Positions 7,440 to 15,348 of a stretch of 18,329 nucleotides of DNA are shown one piece after another. Position numbers and translations under genes: made by a program. The notes beneath the pieces were generated by a model that ran no database searches, was not told the origin of the DNA, and saw nothing but the letters and a program-made list of their open reading frames with translations. Source of the DNA: an uncultured Flammeovirgaceae bacterium (GTDB lineage: Bacteria > Bacteroidota > Bacteroidia > Cytophagales > Cyclobacteriaceae); the NCBI GenBank assembly GCA_946886805.1, contig CAMPJM010000020.1, forward strand, positions 1 through 18,329, written 5' to 3'. The stretch's first letter is position 1. Each line of letters begins with the position of its first letter.

Positions 7440-7604
7440 ATTCAATGAATTGACTGATAACAGAAGTTGCCACAATAGCAATCGCTGTTATCAGTTCTAT
7501 CGAATCTCCGCCTAGGCTTTTACACCCTGAAGGAAATGACGCTTTACATCGGAGATTTTCGGGCCATTGGTTTCCTATCCCTCTGTCTCCTAAATTACGC
7601 TAAG

Positions 7605-7703
7605 TTATGACATTATGTCGCTAATATAACAACTTTTACTGCTAATTATGCCATTATGACATGAAATCTCGATTAATTAATGATTTTATTCAATGGCATA
7701 ATT
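7605..7703. promoter_or_regulatory. Repeat-rich regulatory region upstream of the heat-shock gene
   Basis: TTATGACAT occurs twice (7605-7613, 7654-7662), the first inside the small palindrome GACAT-T-ATGTC (7609-7619). AATTATGCCATT (7644-7655) has an exact inverted copy, AATGGCATAATT (7692-7703). A -7-like GATATTTG (7710-7717, one mismatch) follows the right arm, about 30 bases before the hsp20 ATG. The right arm would then lie just upstream of the -7 box, as an operator would. Confidence 0.4.
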
Positions 7704-7745
7704 TTTAAGGATATTTGGTTAAACTTAAAACTTAAAAGAAAAATT

Positions 7746-8174
7746 ATGACACTGTTAAGATATTATAACCCCGAGTTTAGATTTAATTCTTTCAGTAAAG
7801 TATTAGATCAATTAAATGCTGATGTTGCTCCTTCAAAGGATAGAAAACTATTTAGACCAGAAATAGACATTGCGGAAACAGATAAAACTTTCACTATTAA
7901 TCTCTCCGTTCCCGGTATAAAAAAGGAAGATATTAAAATTGAACTTGAGGATGATAAATTATCTGTATCTGGAGAAAGAAAAGTTGTAGAAGGCGACGTA
8001 ACAATAACCTTTCACAAACAACAAACTGCGTTTGGAAGATTTCATGAATCATTTAACCTGCCGGAGAATGCAAATAAGGAAAGTGTAACTGCAAAGCACG
8101 AAGACGGAATATTAAGCATTTCCATCGAAAAAATTGAAAAAAAGTTAAATAAATCTGTTATCGAGGTAAAATAG
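7746..8174 (+). CDS. Small heat-shock protein, Hsp20/alpha-crystallin family
   Basis: 142-residue ATP-independent holdase chaperone that binds unfolding proteins and hands them to refolding or degradation systems. The alpha-crystallin domain spans about residues 37-130: PEIDIAETDKTFTINLSVPGIKKEDI opens it (beta2-beta3), the LSVSGERK strand follows, and the family A-x-x-x-x-G-x-L-like motif appears as AKHEDGILSISI near the end. A short N-terminal arm with FRFNSFSKVLDQL precedes it, and an IEVK tail ends it, an I-x-V-like C-terminal anchor. ATG 7746 is preferred over an upstream in-frame start because family proteins begin close to RYYNPEF. A strong terminator follows, so the gene is probably transcribed alone, although it sits next to a degP-like protease gene. 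Confidence 0.92.
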   Translation: MTLLRYYNPEFRFNSFSKVLDQLNADVAPSKDRKLFRPEIDIAETDKTFTINLSVPGIKKEDIKIELEDDKLSVSGERKVVEGDVTITFHKQQTAFGRFHESFNLPENANKESVTAKHEDGILSISIEKIEKKLNKSVIEVK

Positions 8175-8196
8175 GTTCGATCTTTGTATAATTCTA

Positions 8197-8221
8197 AGGC
8201 GAGTAGCACTCGCCTTTTTTT
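8197..8221 (+). terminator. Intrinsic terminator after hsp20
   Basis: An 8-bp stem, AGGCGAGT/ACTCGCCT, with a 3-base loop, followed by seven T (8215-8221), 22 bases after the hsp20 stop. Confidence 0.9.
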
Positions 8222-8299
8222 GTGGAATTTTTTGTAATTCTTCCCAACAAGGCGATGCTTGAGTTGTTAAATATTTATTACCCTTAAATAACAAATATT

Positions 8300-9778
8300 A
8301 TGAGTAAAAAACAGTTTTTTATTGGAGTTTTTCTCGCTTCCATATTCGGCGCACTGCTTGCTTTGGGAGGGTTCAAATTATTTTTGAAGGAAGAAAATAC
8401 TCGCAACAATTTCGAATCTGCTAGTAATGTCCGCTTAACAAATTTTTTGTCTGATACGTCTTTTACAGTTCCTAGCGGGCTGAATTTTGTTTACGCCGCA
8501 GAGAAGGCAACGCCAGGCGTTGTACATATAAAATCTACGATAGGAGTGGTAGACCAAGGATATGCGCAACAAGCGCCCATTGAAGAGTACTTCCGGGATT
8601 TTTTTGGCCAATCGCCAGCTCCCAGGTATGATAGACGTCCAAGCCGAGCCTCCGGGTCAGGGGTGATCATCTCCCCGGATGGTTATATCGCTACGAATAA
8701 TCATGTTGTAGCCGATGCTGATAATATAATTGTGACCCTGCACGATAACCGTGAATACGTAGCTAAACTAATTGGTACCGATCCCACTACAGATATTGCT
8801 TTGATAAAAGTAGAAGCTAATAATTTACCTTATATGGAATTCGGTAACTCTGACAATGTGAAGGTAGGAGAGTGGGTTTTGGCGGTAGGAAACCCGTTTG
8901 ATTTAACCTCAACAGTTACCGCTGGTATAGTAAGTGCAAAGTCAAGGAATATCAATATCATAACAGGTCAAAAGGGGATGCAGATAGAAGCTTTTATCCA
9001 AACTGATGCTGCTGTAAATCCTGGCAACAGCGGTGGTGCATTGGTAGATTTAAAAGGAAAGCTTATCGGAATAAACACGGCCATTGCCACCCCAACTGGC
9101 ACTTATGCGGGATATTCTTTTGCGGTCCCTGTTTCCCTGGTGAAAAAAGTGGTCAATGACCTTCGGGAATTTGGCGTGGTGCAGCGTGCTTTGCTAGGCG
9201 TTAGAATTCGCGATATAGATGCAAAATTTGCAGAGGAAATGAATTTTGAGGCTTTGCAGGGCGTTTATATTTCCGAGGTTAACGAAGGCAGTGCTGCTGA
9301 TGATGCAGGGCTTGAGCCAGGAGACATTATAATTGCTATAGATGGGGTGCCTGTAAAAACAGTTGCACAACTTCAGGAGCAAATAGCACGAAGCAGACCT
9401 GGTGATGAAGTTTCTGTTGTTTATATGAGGGATGGCGATGAAACCAGGATCGATGCAGTTCTGAAAAACGCCTCTGGCACTACCAAGGTTGTAAAGAAAG
9501 ATTCGGGAATGGAAATAGACGGAGCAACATTTGTAGAAGTTGATCAAGAGGAGCTTGCTCAATATGGAATATCCGGTGGAGTGAAAATTAAAGAAATTCA
9601 ATCTGATAAATGGAGAAATGCAGGTCTTAAAGAAGGCTTTATAATTACCTCAATTAATAAAACAAGCATAACCAGCGTGGATCAGTTGCTTCATGCTATG
9701 CAAAGTGTAAATGGAAGGTTTCTTTTGGAAGGGATTTACCCTGATGGAAGGCAAGCCTATGGAGTTGTGGAGTTTTAG
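8300..9778 (+). CDS. Periplasmic serine endoprotease, DegP/HtrA (Do-like) family
   Basis: 492 residues. An N-terminal hydrophobic segment (about 7-25) serves as signal or anchor into the periplasm. The trypsin-like domain (about 60-285) holds the full catalytic triad: H135 in ATNNHVV, D165 in TDIALIKV, and S244 in NPGNSGGAL. PDZ1 (about 296-390) contains GVYISEVNEGSAADDAGL and PGDIIIAIDG. PDZ2 (about 408-490) is more divergent, with NAGLKEGFIITSINKTSI. Such proteases degrade or hold misfolded envelope proteins and are switched on by exposed C-termini binding PDZ1. The acidic/aromatic insert before the His (EEYFRDFFGQSP, about 95-106) corresponds to the LA-loop region of DegP-like enzymes. The upstream neighbour is hsp20, but the intervening terminator argues for separate transcripts. 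I see only a weak promoter candidate (TTTG at 8231) in the 79-base gap. Confidence 0.95.
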   Translation: MSKKQFFIGVFLASIFGALLALGGFKLFLKEENTRNNFESASNVRLTNFLSDTSFTVPSGLNFVYAAEKATPGVVHIKSTIGVVDQGYAQQAPIEEYFRDFFGQSPAPRYDRRPSRASGSGVIISPDGYIATNNHVVADADNIIVTLHDNREYVAKLIGTDPTTDIALIKVEANNLPYMEFGNSDNVKVGEWVLAVGNPFDLTSTVTAGIVSAKSRNINIITGQKGMQIEAFIQTDAAVNPGNSGGALVDLKGKLIGINTAIATPTGTYAGYSFAVPVSLVKKVVNDLREFGVVQRALLGVRIRDIDAKFAEEMNFEALQGVYISEVNEGSAADDAGLEPGDIIIAIDGVPVKTVAQLQEQIARSRPGDEVSVVYMRDGDETRIDAVLKNASGTTKVVKKDSGMEIDGATFVEVDQEELAQYGISGGVKIKEIQSDKWRNAGLKEGFIITSINKTSITSVDQLLHAMQSVNGRFLLEGIYPDGRQAYGVVEF

Positions 9779-9801
9779 ACAATTGTTGGAAATGCTATTT
9801 T

Positions 9802-9841
9802 AAAGCAAAAGGTCATTCTATTGAATGGCCTTTTGCTTTTT
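9802..9841 (+). terminator. Intrinsic terminator after degP-like gene
   Basis: A 17-bp stem (9802-9818 with 9823-9839, one T-G pair) and a TATT loop, ending in a T-run. It begins 23 bases after the stop. The A-rich 5' arm lets it work on the other strand too. Confidence 0.9.
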
Positions 9842-9895
9842 ATGGAGGAGGTAAGAATAAAATTTGATATGCTTCCTATTCATTTTTCAATTCAA

Positions 9896-9903
9896 TAGAT
9901 TTG
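9896..9903 (+). promoter_or_regulatory. Probable -7 promoter box for the ALDH7 gene
   Basis: TAGATTTG is an exact match to the Bacteroidota -7 consensus TAnnTTTG. The region 19-20 bases upstream is not a good -33 box. The leader would be very short, since the ATG is at 9922. Confidence 0.4.
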
Positions 9904-9921
9904 TACAAATAGATATACAAT

Positions 9922-11469
9922 ATGGCTGCTGATCAATTTGGAATTCAAGAAGCATTAAATGCTCTGAATATTAAGGAAGAAAATCTGGGTGTTGCTGCTG
10001 GACAGCAATGGTTTGAAACGAAGGAGGCGCTTATCTCATCTGTTTCTCCGGTAGATGGAAGAATAATAGCAAAATCGGGCGCAACTGATAAAGAAACCTA
10101 TGACCAGATAATAGAAAAAGCAAATAAAGCTTTTCAAGTATGGAGGTTAAAACCGGCTCCATATCGTGGAGAAATAGTTCGACAGATAGGAGACAGGTTG
10201 AGGAAGAAAAAAGCATCGTTGGGCAAGTTGGTTTCTTATGAGATGGGAAAATCTTACCAGGAAGGTCTTGGAGAGGTGCAGGAGATGATTGATATATGCG
10301 ACTTCGCTGTTGGGTTGTCACGCCAGTTACATGGGCTTACTATGCACTCTGAAAGGCCAATGCATAGAATGTATGAGCAATATCATCCATTGGGATTAGT
10401 TGGAATTATATCAGCGTTTAATTTCCCTGTTGCCGTGTGGTCCTGGAATGCCATGCTTGCCTGGATCTGTGGAAATGTTTGTATTTGGAAACCTTCCGAA
10501 AAAACGCCTTTGACAGCGATTGCGTGCCAGCATATAGCCAATGAGGTATTTAAGGAAAACGATCTTCCCGATGGCATTAGCTGCCTGGTGGTTGGTGATT
10601 ATAAAGTTGGAGAGTTATTGTCCCACGATAAGCGGATCTCTCTTGTTTCGGCAACAGGATCCACTCGAATGGGTAAGAAAGTGGGCGAGGCAGTCGGCGC
10701 AAGGCTCGGTAAGTCTTTGCTTGAGTTGGGAGGAAACAATGCAATTATTATATCGAAAGATGCGGATTTGGAAATGGCTCTTGTCGGGGCAGTTTTTGGT
10801 GCGGTAGGGACTGCAGGCCAAAGGTGCACCTCCACGAGAAGATTGATAATACATGAAGAAATTTACGATCAAATGAAGGCCAAGCTGGCTAATGCCTATG
10901 GTCAACTTAAAATCGGCAATCCCCTGGACGAAAGAAACCATGTAGGGCCTCTGATCGACAAATCAGCCGTAGATGCATATTTAAAAACAATAGAAAAGGT
11001 GAAATCCGAGGGAGGAAAAACAGTTGTGGACGGAGGCGTCTTAGAAGGGGATGAATACGCTTCGGGATGTTATGTGAAGCCTGCTATATTCGAGGTAGAA
11101 AACCATTTTAATATTGTTCAAAGCGAAACATTTGCACCTATTTTATACTTAATAAAGTATAAAACCATTGAAGAAGCTATTGAGTTGCAAAATGGTGTTC
11201 CCCAAGGACTTTCTTCAGCCATAATGACCAATAACCTAAGGGAGTCAGAACTGTTTCTATCCCATGTTGGCTCTGACTGCGGTATTGCAAACGTAAATAT
11301 AGGAACGTCTGGCGCCGAAATAGGCGGAGCCTTTGGTGGTGAGAAAGAGACAGGAGGGGGAAGGGAATCAGGATCCGATGCCTGGAAAGTTTACATGAGG
11401 CGACAAACAAACACCATAAACTTTGGCTCCAGTTTGCCGTTAGCTCAAGGGATTAAATTTGACCTTTAA
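9922..11469 (+). CDS. Aldehyde dehydrogenase, ALDH7/antiquitin type (probable alpha-aminoadipic semialdehyde dehydrogenase)
   Basis: 515-residue cytoplasmic NAD-dependent enzyme. In ALDH7 enzymes the substrate is alpha-aminoadipic semialdehyde (cyclising to piperideine-6-carboxylate), an intermediate of lysine breakdown. The N-terminal arm with AAGQQWF is antiquitin-like. SAFNFPVAVWSWNAMLA (about 165-181) and IWKPSEKTPLTA form the cofactor site. The general base is E268 in LLELGGNN and the nucleophile is C302 in AGQRCTSTRR. GGAFGGEKETGGGRESGSDAWK near the C-terminus is a family signature (AFGGEKxTGGGRExGSDxWK). It is monocistronic, bounded by the degP terminator upstream and about 200 AT-rich bases downstream. 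No lysine aminotransferase or other lysine-pathway gene is visible, so the substrate is inferred from family alone. No clear terminator follows. Confidence 0.9.
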   Translation: MAADQFGIQEALNALNIKEENLGVAAGQQWFETKEALISSVSPVDGRIIAKSGATDKETYDQIIEKANKAFQVWRLKPAPYRGEIVRQIGDRLRKKKASLGKLVSYEMGKSYQEGLGEVQEMIDICDFAVGLSRQLHGLTMHSERPMHRMYEQYHPLGLVGIISAFNFPVAVWSWNAMLAWICGNVCIWKPSEKTPLTAIACQHIANEVFKENDLPDGISCLVVGDYKVGELLSHDKRISLVSATGSTRMGKKVGEAVGARLGKSLLELGGNNAIIISKDADLEMALVGAVFGAVGTAGQRCTSTRRLIIHEEIYDQMKAKLANAYGQLKIGNPLDERNHVGPLIDKSAVDAYLKTIEKVKSEGGKTVVDGGVLEGDEYASGCYVKPAIFEVENHFNIVQSETFAPILYLIKYKTIEEAIELQNGVPQGLSSAIMTNNLRESELFLSHVGSDCGIANVNIGTSGAEIGGAFGGEKETGGGRESGSDAWKVYMRRQTNTINFGSSLPLAQGIKFDL

Positions 11470-11615
11470 AAAATTCTTGTTTTTTATGACTTTTTTCCTA
11501 AATTACATGCCAGTAAAAATAGATTATAATGAATTTAATCATTTATATGACTTTTCCTTTGTTTTGTTAAAAAGGTTTTATTTTTAAGTTATATAATATT
11601 TTATTTAATTTAATT

Positions 11616-11646
11616 TTTGTACTTTTTTACATTAGCTTTAAACTTT
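11616..11646 (+). promoter_or_regulatory. Weak promoter candidate for the response regulator
   Basis: TTTG (11616-11619) is followed after exactly 19 bases by TAAACTTT (11639-11646), which matches four of six fixed positions of TAnnTTTG. The position, about 30 bases before the ATG at 11676, is suitable. Confidence 0.3.
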
Positions 11647-11675
11647 TACGAATCAGATAATAATATATAATCAGC

Positions 11676-12092
11676 ATGTCACAAAATAAAAGTAAGTATC
11701 ATGCAGTAATGCTTATCGATGATAATGAAATTGATAACTTGATCAATCAGAAGATGATTGAAGCAGCCAATATTACTGACCACATTTTCACCCATACAGG
11801 AGCCAAAAGCGCTATCGAGTTCTTGAAAAACTTAGAAAAGATAGAGGGTCCGGCTGTAAATGTTTTGCCTGATATAATATTTCTTGATATTGATATGCCC
11901 TTGATGGATGGTTTTCAATTTCTGGATGAGTTTGAGAAATTGAATGAAGGAACAAAGCAGAAGTGTAATATAGTGATGCTTACTTCTTCAATCAATCCTC
12001 AGGATGTAAATAAATCAAAAAAATATACTTATGTGAAAAAGTATATTAACAAGCCCCTTACACAGGAAAATCTTGAGAAATTAAATATTTAA
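11676..12092 (+). CDS. Single-domain response regulator (CheY-like receiver)
   Basis: 138 residues made almost entirely of a receiver domain. The acidic pair D15/D16 in MLIDDNE binds Mg2+. D71 in IIFLDIDMPLMDG is the phospho-acceptor. T103/S104 after beta4 (VMLTSS) and K126 in INKPL complete the active site. There is no output domain, so it must act through protein contacts, for example in a phosphorelay or on a motility or enzyme partner. The LIDDNEIDNLINQKMIE start is typical of the many orphan receivers in Cytophagales-type Bacteroidota. No histidine kinase is adjacent. The start is preceded by an AT-rich leader and followed, 81 bases after the stop, by a strong hairpin terminator. Partner and process cannot be read from this window. 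Confidence 0.93.
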   Translation: MSQNKSKYHAVMLIDDNEIDNLINQKMIEAANITDHIFTHTGAKSAIEFLKNLEKIEGPAVNVLPDIIFLDIDMPLMDGFQFLDEFEKLNEGTKQKCNIVMLTSSINPQDVNKSKKYTYVKKYINKPLTQENLEKLNI

Positions 12093-12173
12093 TTTTTTTT
12101 CCCGCGAAAGAAATCTTTGTTTTTACAACTGTGAGTTCTAAAAACAAAGGATTTAAGGGAATTTATTTTGGAT

Positions 12174-12218
12174 AGAAAAAGGTCTTATCATCGTTGTTGG
12201 ATGATAAGACCTTTTTCT
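12174..12218. terminator. Strong bidirectional hairpin terminator
   Basis: Perfect 19-bp stem (12174-12192 with 12200-12218) around a 7-base loop. The stem ends are A-rich on one side and T-rich on the other. It closes the response regulator transcript on the plus strand and would also stop minus-strand transcription entering from the right. Confidence 0.85.
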
Positions 12219-13006
12219 TTGGAAATGCGGGTCAAGCCAATTCAAGACTCAAGCAATATTTTAGGGGGAGCCTTGTGTTTTTTGGGTCACCCCTCTCGTA
12301 ATGATTCGGCTACGCCAAAGGCATGGCTATGTCAAAGCCAAATCTACACAGGCCGTCCATAGTAGTAGCCTGCATAAATTCGACTAAAGTCAAATTATTT
12401 GCTTAAATCCCATGCTGCTTCGGAGCTAGAAATGCTTCTTGAAACATTTAAATTTGACCTTGCTCAACTAAATTGAACAATAAGGGGGATATAAAGACTA
12501 TCATTAAAATTTTAAAGAAAATATTTTTCATTTCTAAAATCTAATGTGATAGTGACGTGTCCTCAGAAGTAAGCTTTCCGAGCCCGATTATGGATTAAGC
12601 CTTTATAGACCCTGTGAGTGGAGCTTTCCGGGGCTGGAAAGGCAAAATTAGCCCAACTTGAGGTTTACGAAAGTGGTTTGCCGACAGAAATTTTTTTCTT
12701 AAACAACTATCTTGTGCCAGAGAAATTAAAGTGTAGGATTTATTTGTTCTACTTCCCCAACTTTTTCGATTGATCCTTGTTTTTAATTATTTGGGTTCCA
12801 GTAAAACTGTGGCAAGGTAGAATGATGCCTGACCTTGTCTAATAAGTAAAAATACCTTCTGGGATTTAATCCCAGAATCCCTTTCCTTTGCCTGTGAATC
12901 AAAACCCTTGATTCAAATAATAAAAATGTCTGATTTACTCCAGCAGTTTTCGCTTGATAGCCAATGCTGTAGTAAAATTAAACGGGCTTATAATAGTTGC
13001 TTGATC
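12219..13006. other. Gene-free stretch with scattered hairpins and short repeats
   Basis: About 790 bases in which every frame is broken and no protein resemblance is seen. It holds a near-duplicate pair, GGCTACGCCAAAG (12308-12320) and GGCTATGTCAAAG (12325-12337); a repeated AGCTTTCCG (12572-12580, 12622-12630); and three compact hairpins. These are CTTTCC/GGAAAG (12624-12641), TTCTGGGAT-TTA-ATCCCAGAA (12857-12877) and TGAATCAA/TTGATTCA (12895-12915). It lies between the response regulator terminator and the terminator of the minus-strand gene at 13083-14537. Decayed genes or an unrecognised RNA are both possible. Confidence 0.5.
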
Positions 13007-13059
13007 AAAAAAAGTGCTCAATAATAAATGATTTAGCTCTTCATTTACTATCAAGCACT
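13007..13059 (-). terminator. Intrinsic terminator of the unknown minus-strand gene
   Basis: On the minus strand a 19-bp stem (13041-13059 with 13013-13031, fully paired if G-T pairs are allowed) and a 9-base loop lead into seven T. It starts about 24 bases after the stop of the gene at 13083-14537. Confidence 0.85.
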
Positions 13060-13082
13060 TGACTATTATTTTTTGCCTAGGT

Positions 13083-14537
13083 TTAGAAAGCTGTATTATT
13101 GCTTAGCTTATTTACAAAATTTTCGTCCATTTTCACATACATAGTAGGTGCGAAATGTGCTCGGTTCATGTTTGTAAATTTATCAGCCAAAGATTTAATT
13201 TTTGCACTTTTGTTTTTCTTAATATCGCTAATTGATATTTTCAAAATTTTGGTAATTACCAAAATGTGCTCCACACTATCCTTTCCCATTAACCTTATCT
13301 GCCTTTGAATACTATTGATCAATTGATTGAATAAATCATAGTCATTCATCATACAATATTGTAAAGCCAGTATCACTTTTACCTCTAGTTGAGCGCTTGG
13401 ATATTTTTTTAAGCTGGTTTCGTTTAACAAATTATTGATCCAACGCGCAGCTTCATCATATTTTCCTGAATAGTAGCAACACAATGATCTATAGGTTACA
13501 TAGGTTACGTATTTTGGAACGTCATTTTTGTCGCAATCAAAGTCGTAAAAAAGACCTTCGTTTTCGGCGCACATGTCTACCGTATCCTGGGTTCGGTTCT
13601 TTCTTTCGATTTTAGTTAATAGGAATTGAGCAGGGTAGGTAAATAAGCTATAATTAGAGAGCAGATTGCTAACTGATTCATTTACTTCTTCGTAATATTT
13701 CTCTGCTTTTCTATAAACATTATAGTGGTTATAGTATTCCAATTTCAAGAATTCATAAACCAGCTTTAAATGATGATAGATTGAATCAAGGTGATAAGAA
13801 TCAAATATCTTTTCAATATTATCCAAAATATCTTCAATTGGTTCCAGATCATCATCGATAGATTCGTCTCCTTCTACAAAAAGCCTGTGAAATATACCCA
13901 AACAGCTTTGATACACATATAATCTGTGAGATTGGTAAATAGCACATACATTGGTCATTTGCCTGGACAATAGCGTGAGCTCTAATTTATCCATATCCTC
14001 TCCGGAAAGCGTATATTGACCATATTTCTTAAAATATTCCGCTAACAATTCTTCAGCCTTATCTATGGCCAACATATAAGCAACATGCTTATTATATAAT
14101 TGGGAATATGTGAATTGCTCCGGAGTATTAATATGAAGCTTTTTGAGCGATTTATAAACGACTGTTAGTTCATTGGATAAGTCGTAATCAATCAGTTCCT
14201 TTTCTAATTTTTTAAGGGTTGCTATTGCTATGTCCTTCTTTTTTGTAAAAATTATCTCATTGATATTGGCGACTTTTTTCAAAATGTCAGTCCGGGGACT
14301 TTCCAATTGCTGCAATAAGTATTCTTCTATCTTTTGATTGAGACGAGACCTTAAAGTATAATACGCATTTGTATTTACTTCTAGCTCCTCCATGATTTTA
14401 TTATCAGAAAGATGCTTTTCACGCATTGATCTTAATAAGTATGCTGATTTATCAGCATTGCTTTCCATTAAAGAATCGAAAATTGCCTGGAAGTCATTAT
14501 CAGATAATTGCTTAATAATATTTTTAAGCTTTGCCAT
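13083..14537 (-). CDS. Large helical protein of unknown function
   Basis: 484 residues; I do not recognise the family. There is no signal peptide or membrane segment, so it is probably cytoplasmic. Residues about 40-75 (LSDNKIMEELEVNTNAYYTLRSRLNQKIEEYL) look like a helix-turn-helix-style motif followed by a helix. From about 100 onward the protein is a series of amphipathic helices rich in Leu, Tyr, Asp and Lys, with Ala/Tyr-containing helix pairs such as YRSLCCYYSGKYDEAARWINNLL (about 348-370), like TPR-type repeats. An acidic segment, EGDESIDDDLEPIEDILDNIEK, lies near 222-243. The combination suggests a sensor or scaffold, possibly a regulator, but no activity can be assigned. The gene is AT-rich (16 of 60 bases G+C in 13741-13800), monocistronic and closed by a strong terminator. 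ATG 14535-14537 is the start. Confidence 0.8.
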   Translation of the reverse strand: MAKLKNIIKQLSDNDFQAIFDSLMESNADKSAYLLRSMREKHLSDNKIMEELEVNTNAYYTLRSRLNQKIEEYLLQQLESPRTDILKKVANINEIIFTKKKDIAIATLKKLEKELIDYDLSNELTVVYKSLKKLHINTPEQFTYSQLYNKHVAYMLAIDKAEELLAEYFKKYGQYTLSGEDMDKLELTLLSRQMTNVCAIYQSHRLYVYQSCLGIFHRLFVEGDESIDDDLEPIEDILDNIEKIFDSYHLDSIYHHLKLVYEFLKLEYYNHYNVYRKAEKYYEEVNESVSNLLSNYSLFTYPAQFLLTKIERKNRTQDTVDMCAENEGLFYDFDCDKNDVPKYVTYVTYRSLCCYYSGKYDEAARWINNLLNETSLKKYPSAQLEVKVILALQYCMMNDYDLFNQLINSIQRQIRLMGKDSVEHILVITKILKISISDIKKNKSAKIKSLADKFTNMNRAHFAPTMYVKMDENFVNKLSNNTAF

Positions 14538-15054
14538 ACAAAGGGTTGTGGTTAATTAATCAGATTGAAAATATTGTTTTAAAGTACTTAATATCTAAAT
14601 GTAATGTTTTTAACATAAATTAAATATAAAAATTCAAATATTATAAAAAAAATATAATAATCAATTTAAAGTTAATTTATATATAAATTTTCTACTTAAG
14701 AAAATTATTTACAGGTAAATCTCTAAATAAACACTGAGTGATTTTAATACCTGATTGGTTAAGAAATTTTTTCAATACTCATATTTTATAAACATGAGAT
14801 ATTACGTTCAAAAACTAAAATAGTAAATAAATGTTCTTTTAAGCCATATGTAAGTTTTTTTTTGCCTTTAAAAGCAAATTCTTTTATTTCAGTCCCATGT
14901 TTTACGAATTTAAGTATGCGTTCCGTTCCTGTCCTTTTTTATTTCCCAAAAAACCCTAGCGTTCTCATTACTAAAATTTACTACAAGACGCACCAAAATT
15001 ATCCGCTTTTTAATGTGATAAACGTAATTTAAAATAGAACTAAACGAAGAATAG
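14538..15054. other. Very AT-rich intergenic region
   Basis: About 500 bases with no acceptable reading frame on either strand. The first 150 bases (14560-14700) are almost pure A/T and would hold the promoter of the minus-strand gene, though I find no clean consensus. No RNA gene is recognised. Its right side leads into a remnant of a TonB-dependent receptor gene. Confidence 0.6.
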
Positions 15055-15181
15055 GTCGATTATTTAGAAATTGTTTTAAATAATTTGGAAACCTCATTCA
15101 GGCAGTCGTTATGATTCTTATTACTACTGGCAAACTGAGCCTGGCACAAACTTCCGTTTAAATGTGGCTTATAAATTCTAA
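15055..15181 (+). pseudogene. Remnant of a TonB-dependent receptor C-terminus
   Basis: The frame read at 15080-15181 ends SYYYWQTEPGTNFRLNVAYKF followed by TAA (15179-15181). This is the typical last beta-strand of a TonB-dependent receptor: PG-x-xFRLNV-x-YKF with the terminal aromatic residue. Immediately upstream, in another frame (15055-15099), VDYLEIVLNNLETSF resembles the preceding receptor strand and N-N-L-F-D-x-x-Y turn. A frameshift near 15099 would join the two. Stops lie just upstream in both frames (15052-15054 and 15077-15079), and nothing further upstream is recognisable. An intact receptor gene of the same orientation starts 168 bases downstream, but its own C-terminus (PRKIAASFAFKF) differs, so the remnant is not a simple recent duplicate of it. 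Confidence 0.55.
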
Positions 15182-15260
15182 ATTGCAAGGATGTTCGGAA
15201 CCTATCCTCCTTAAATTTTTGAGATTTCTGCAGTTTTTTATTTGGATTTAGTCTAAATAA

Positions 15261-15292
15261 TTTGCATCCTAAATTTTCACCTTACATATTTG
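15261..15292 (+). promoter_or_regulatory. Promoter candidate for the iron-uptake operon
   Basis: TTTG (15261-15264), a 20-base spacer, then CATATTTG (15285-15292), one mismatch from TAnnTTTG. The receptor ATG at 15349 would have a leader of about 50 bases. No Fur-box palindrome was recognised. Confidence 0.4.
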
Positions 15293-15348
15293 CCATTATT
15301 TATAACAATTCTTAATAGCCTTTGCGCCAACACATAATTAATTATCAA

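Noticed and set aside
8222..8299. Promoter for the degP-like gene (TTTG at 8231 with GATGCTTG 19 bases on)
   Set aside because: The -7 box matches only four of six fixed positions, too weak to list as a feature.
12168..12362. 64-codon plus-strand reading frame
   Set aside because: It begins inside the perfect terminator hairpin at 12174-12218 and its translation resembles nothing, so it is not a gene.
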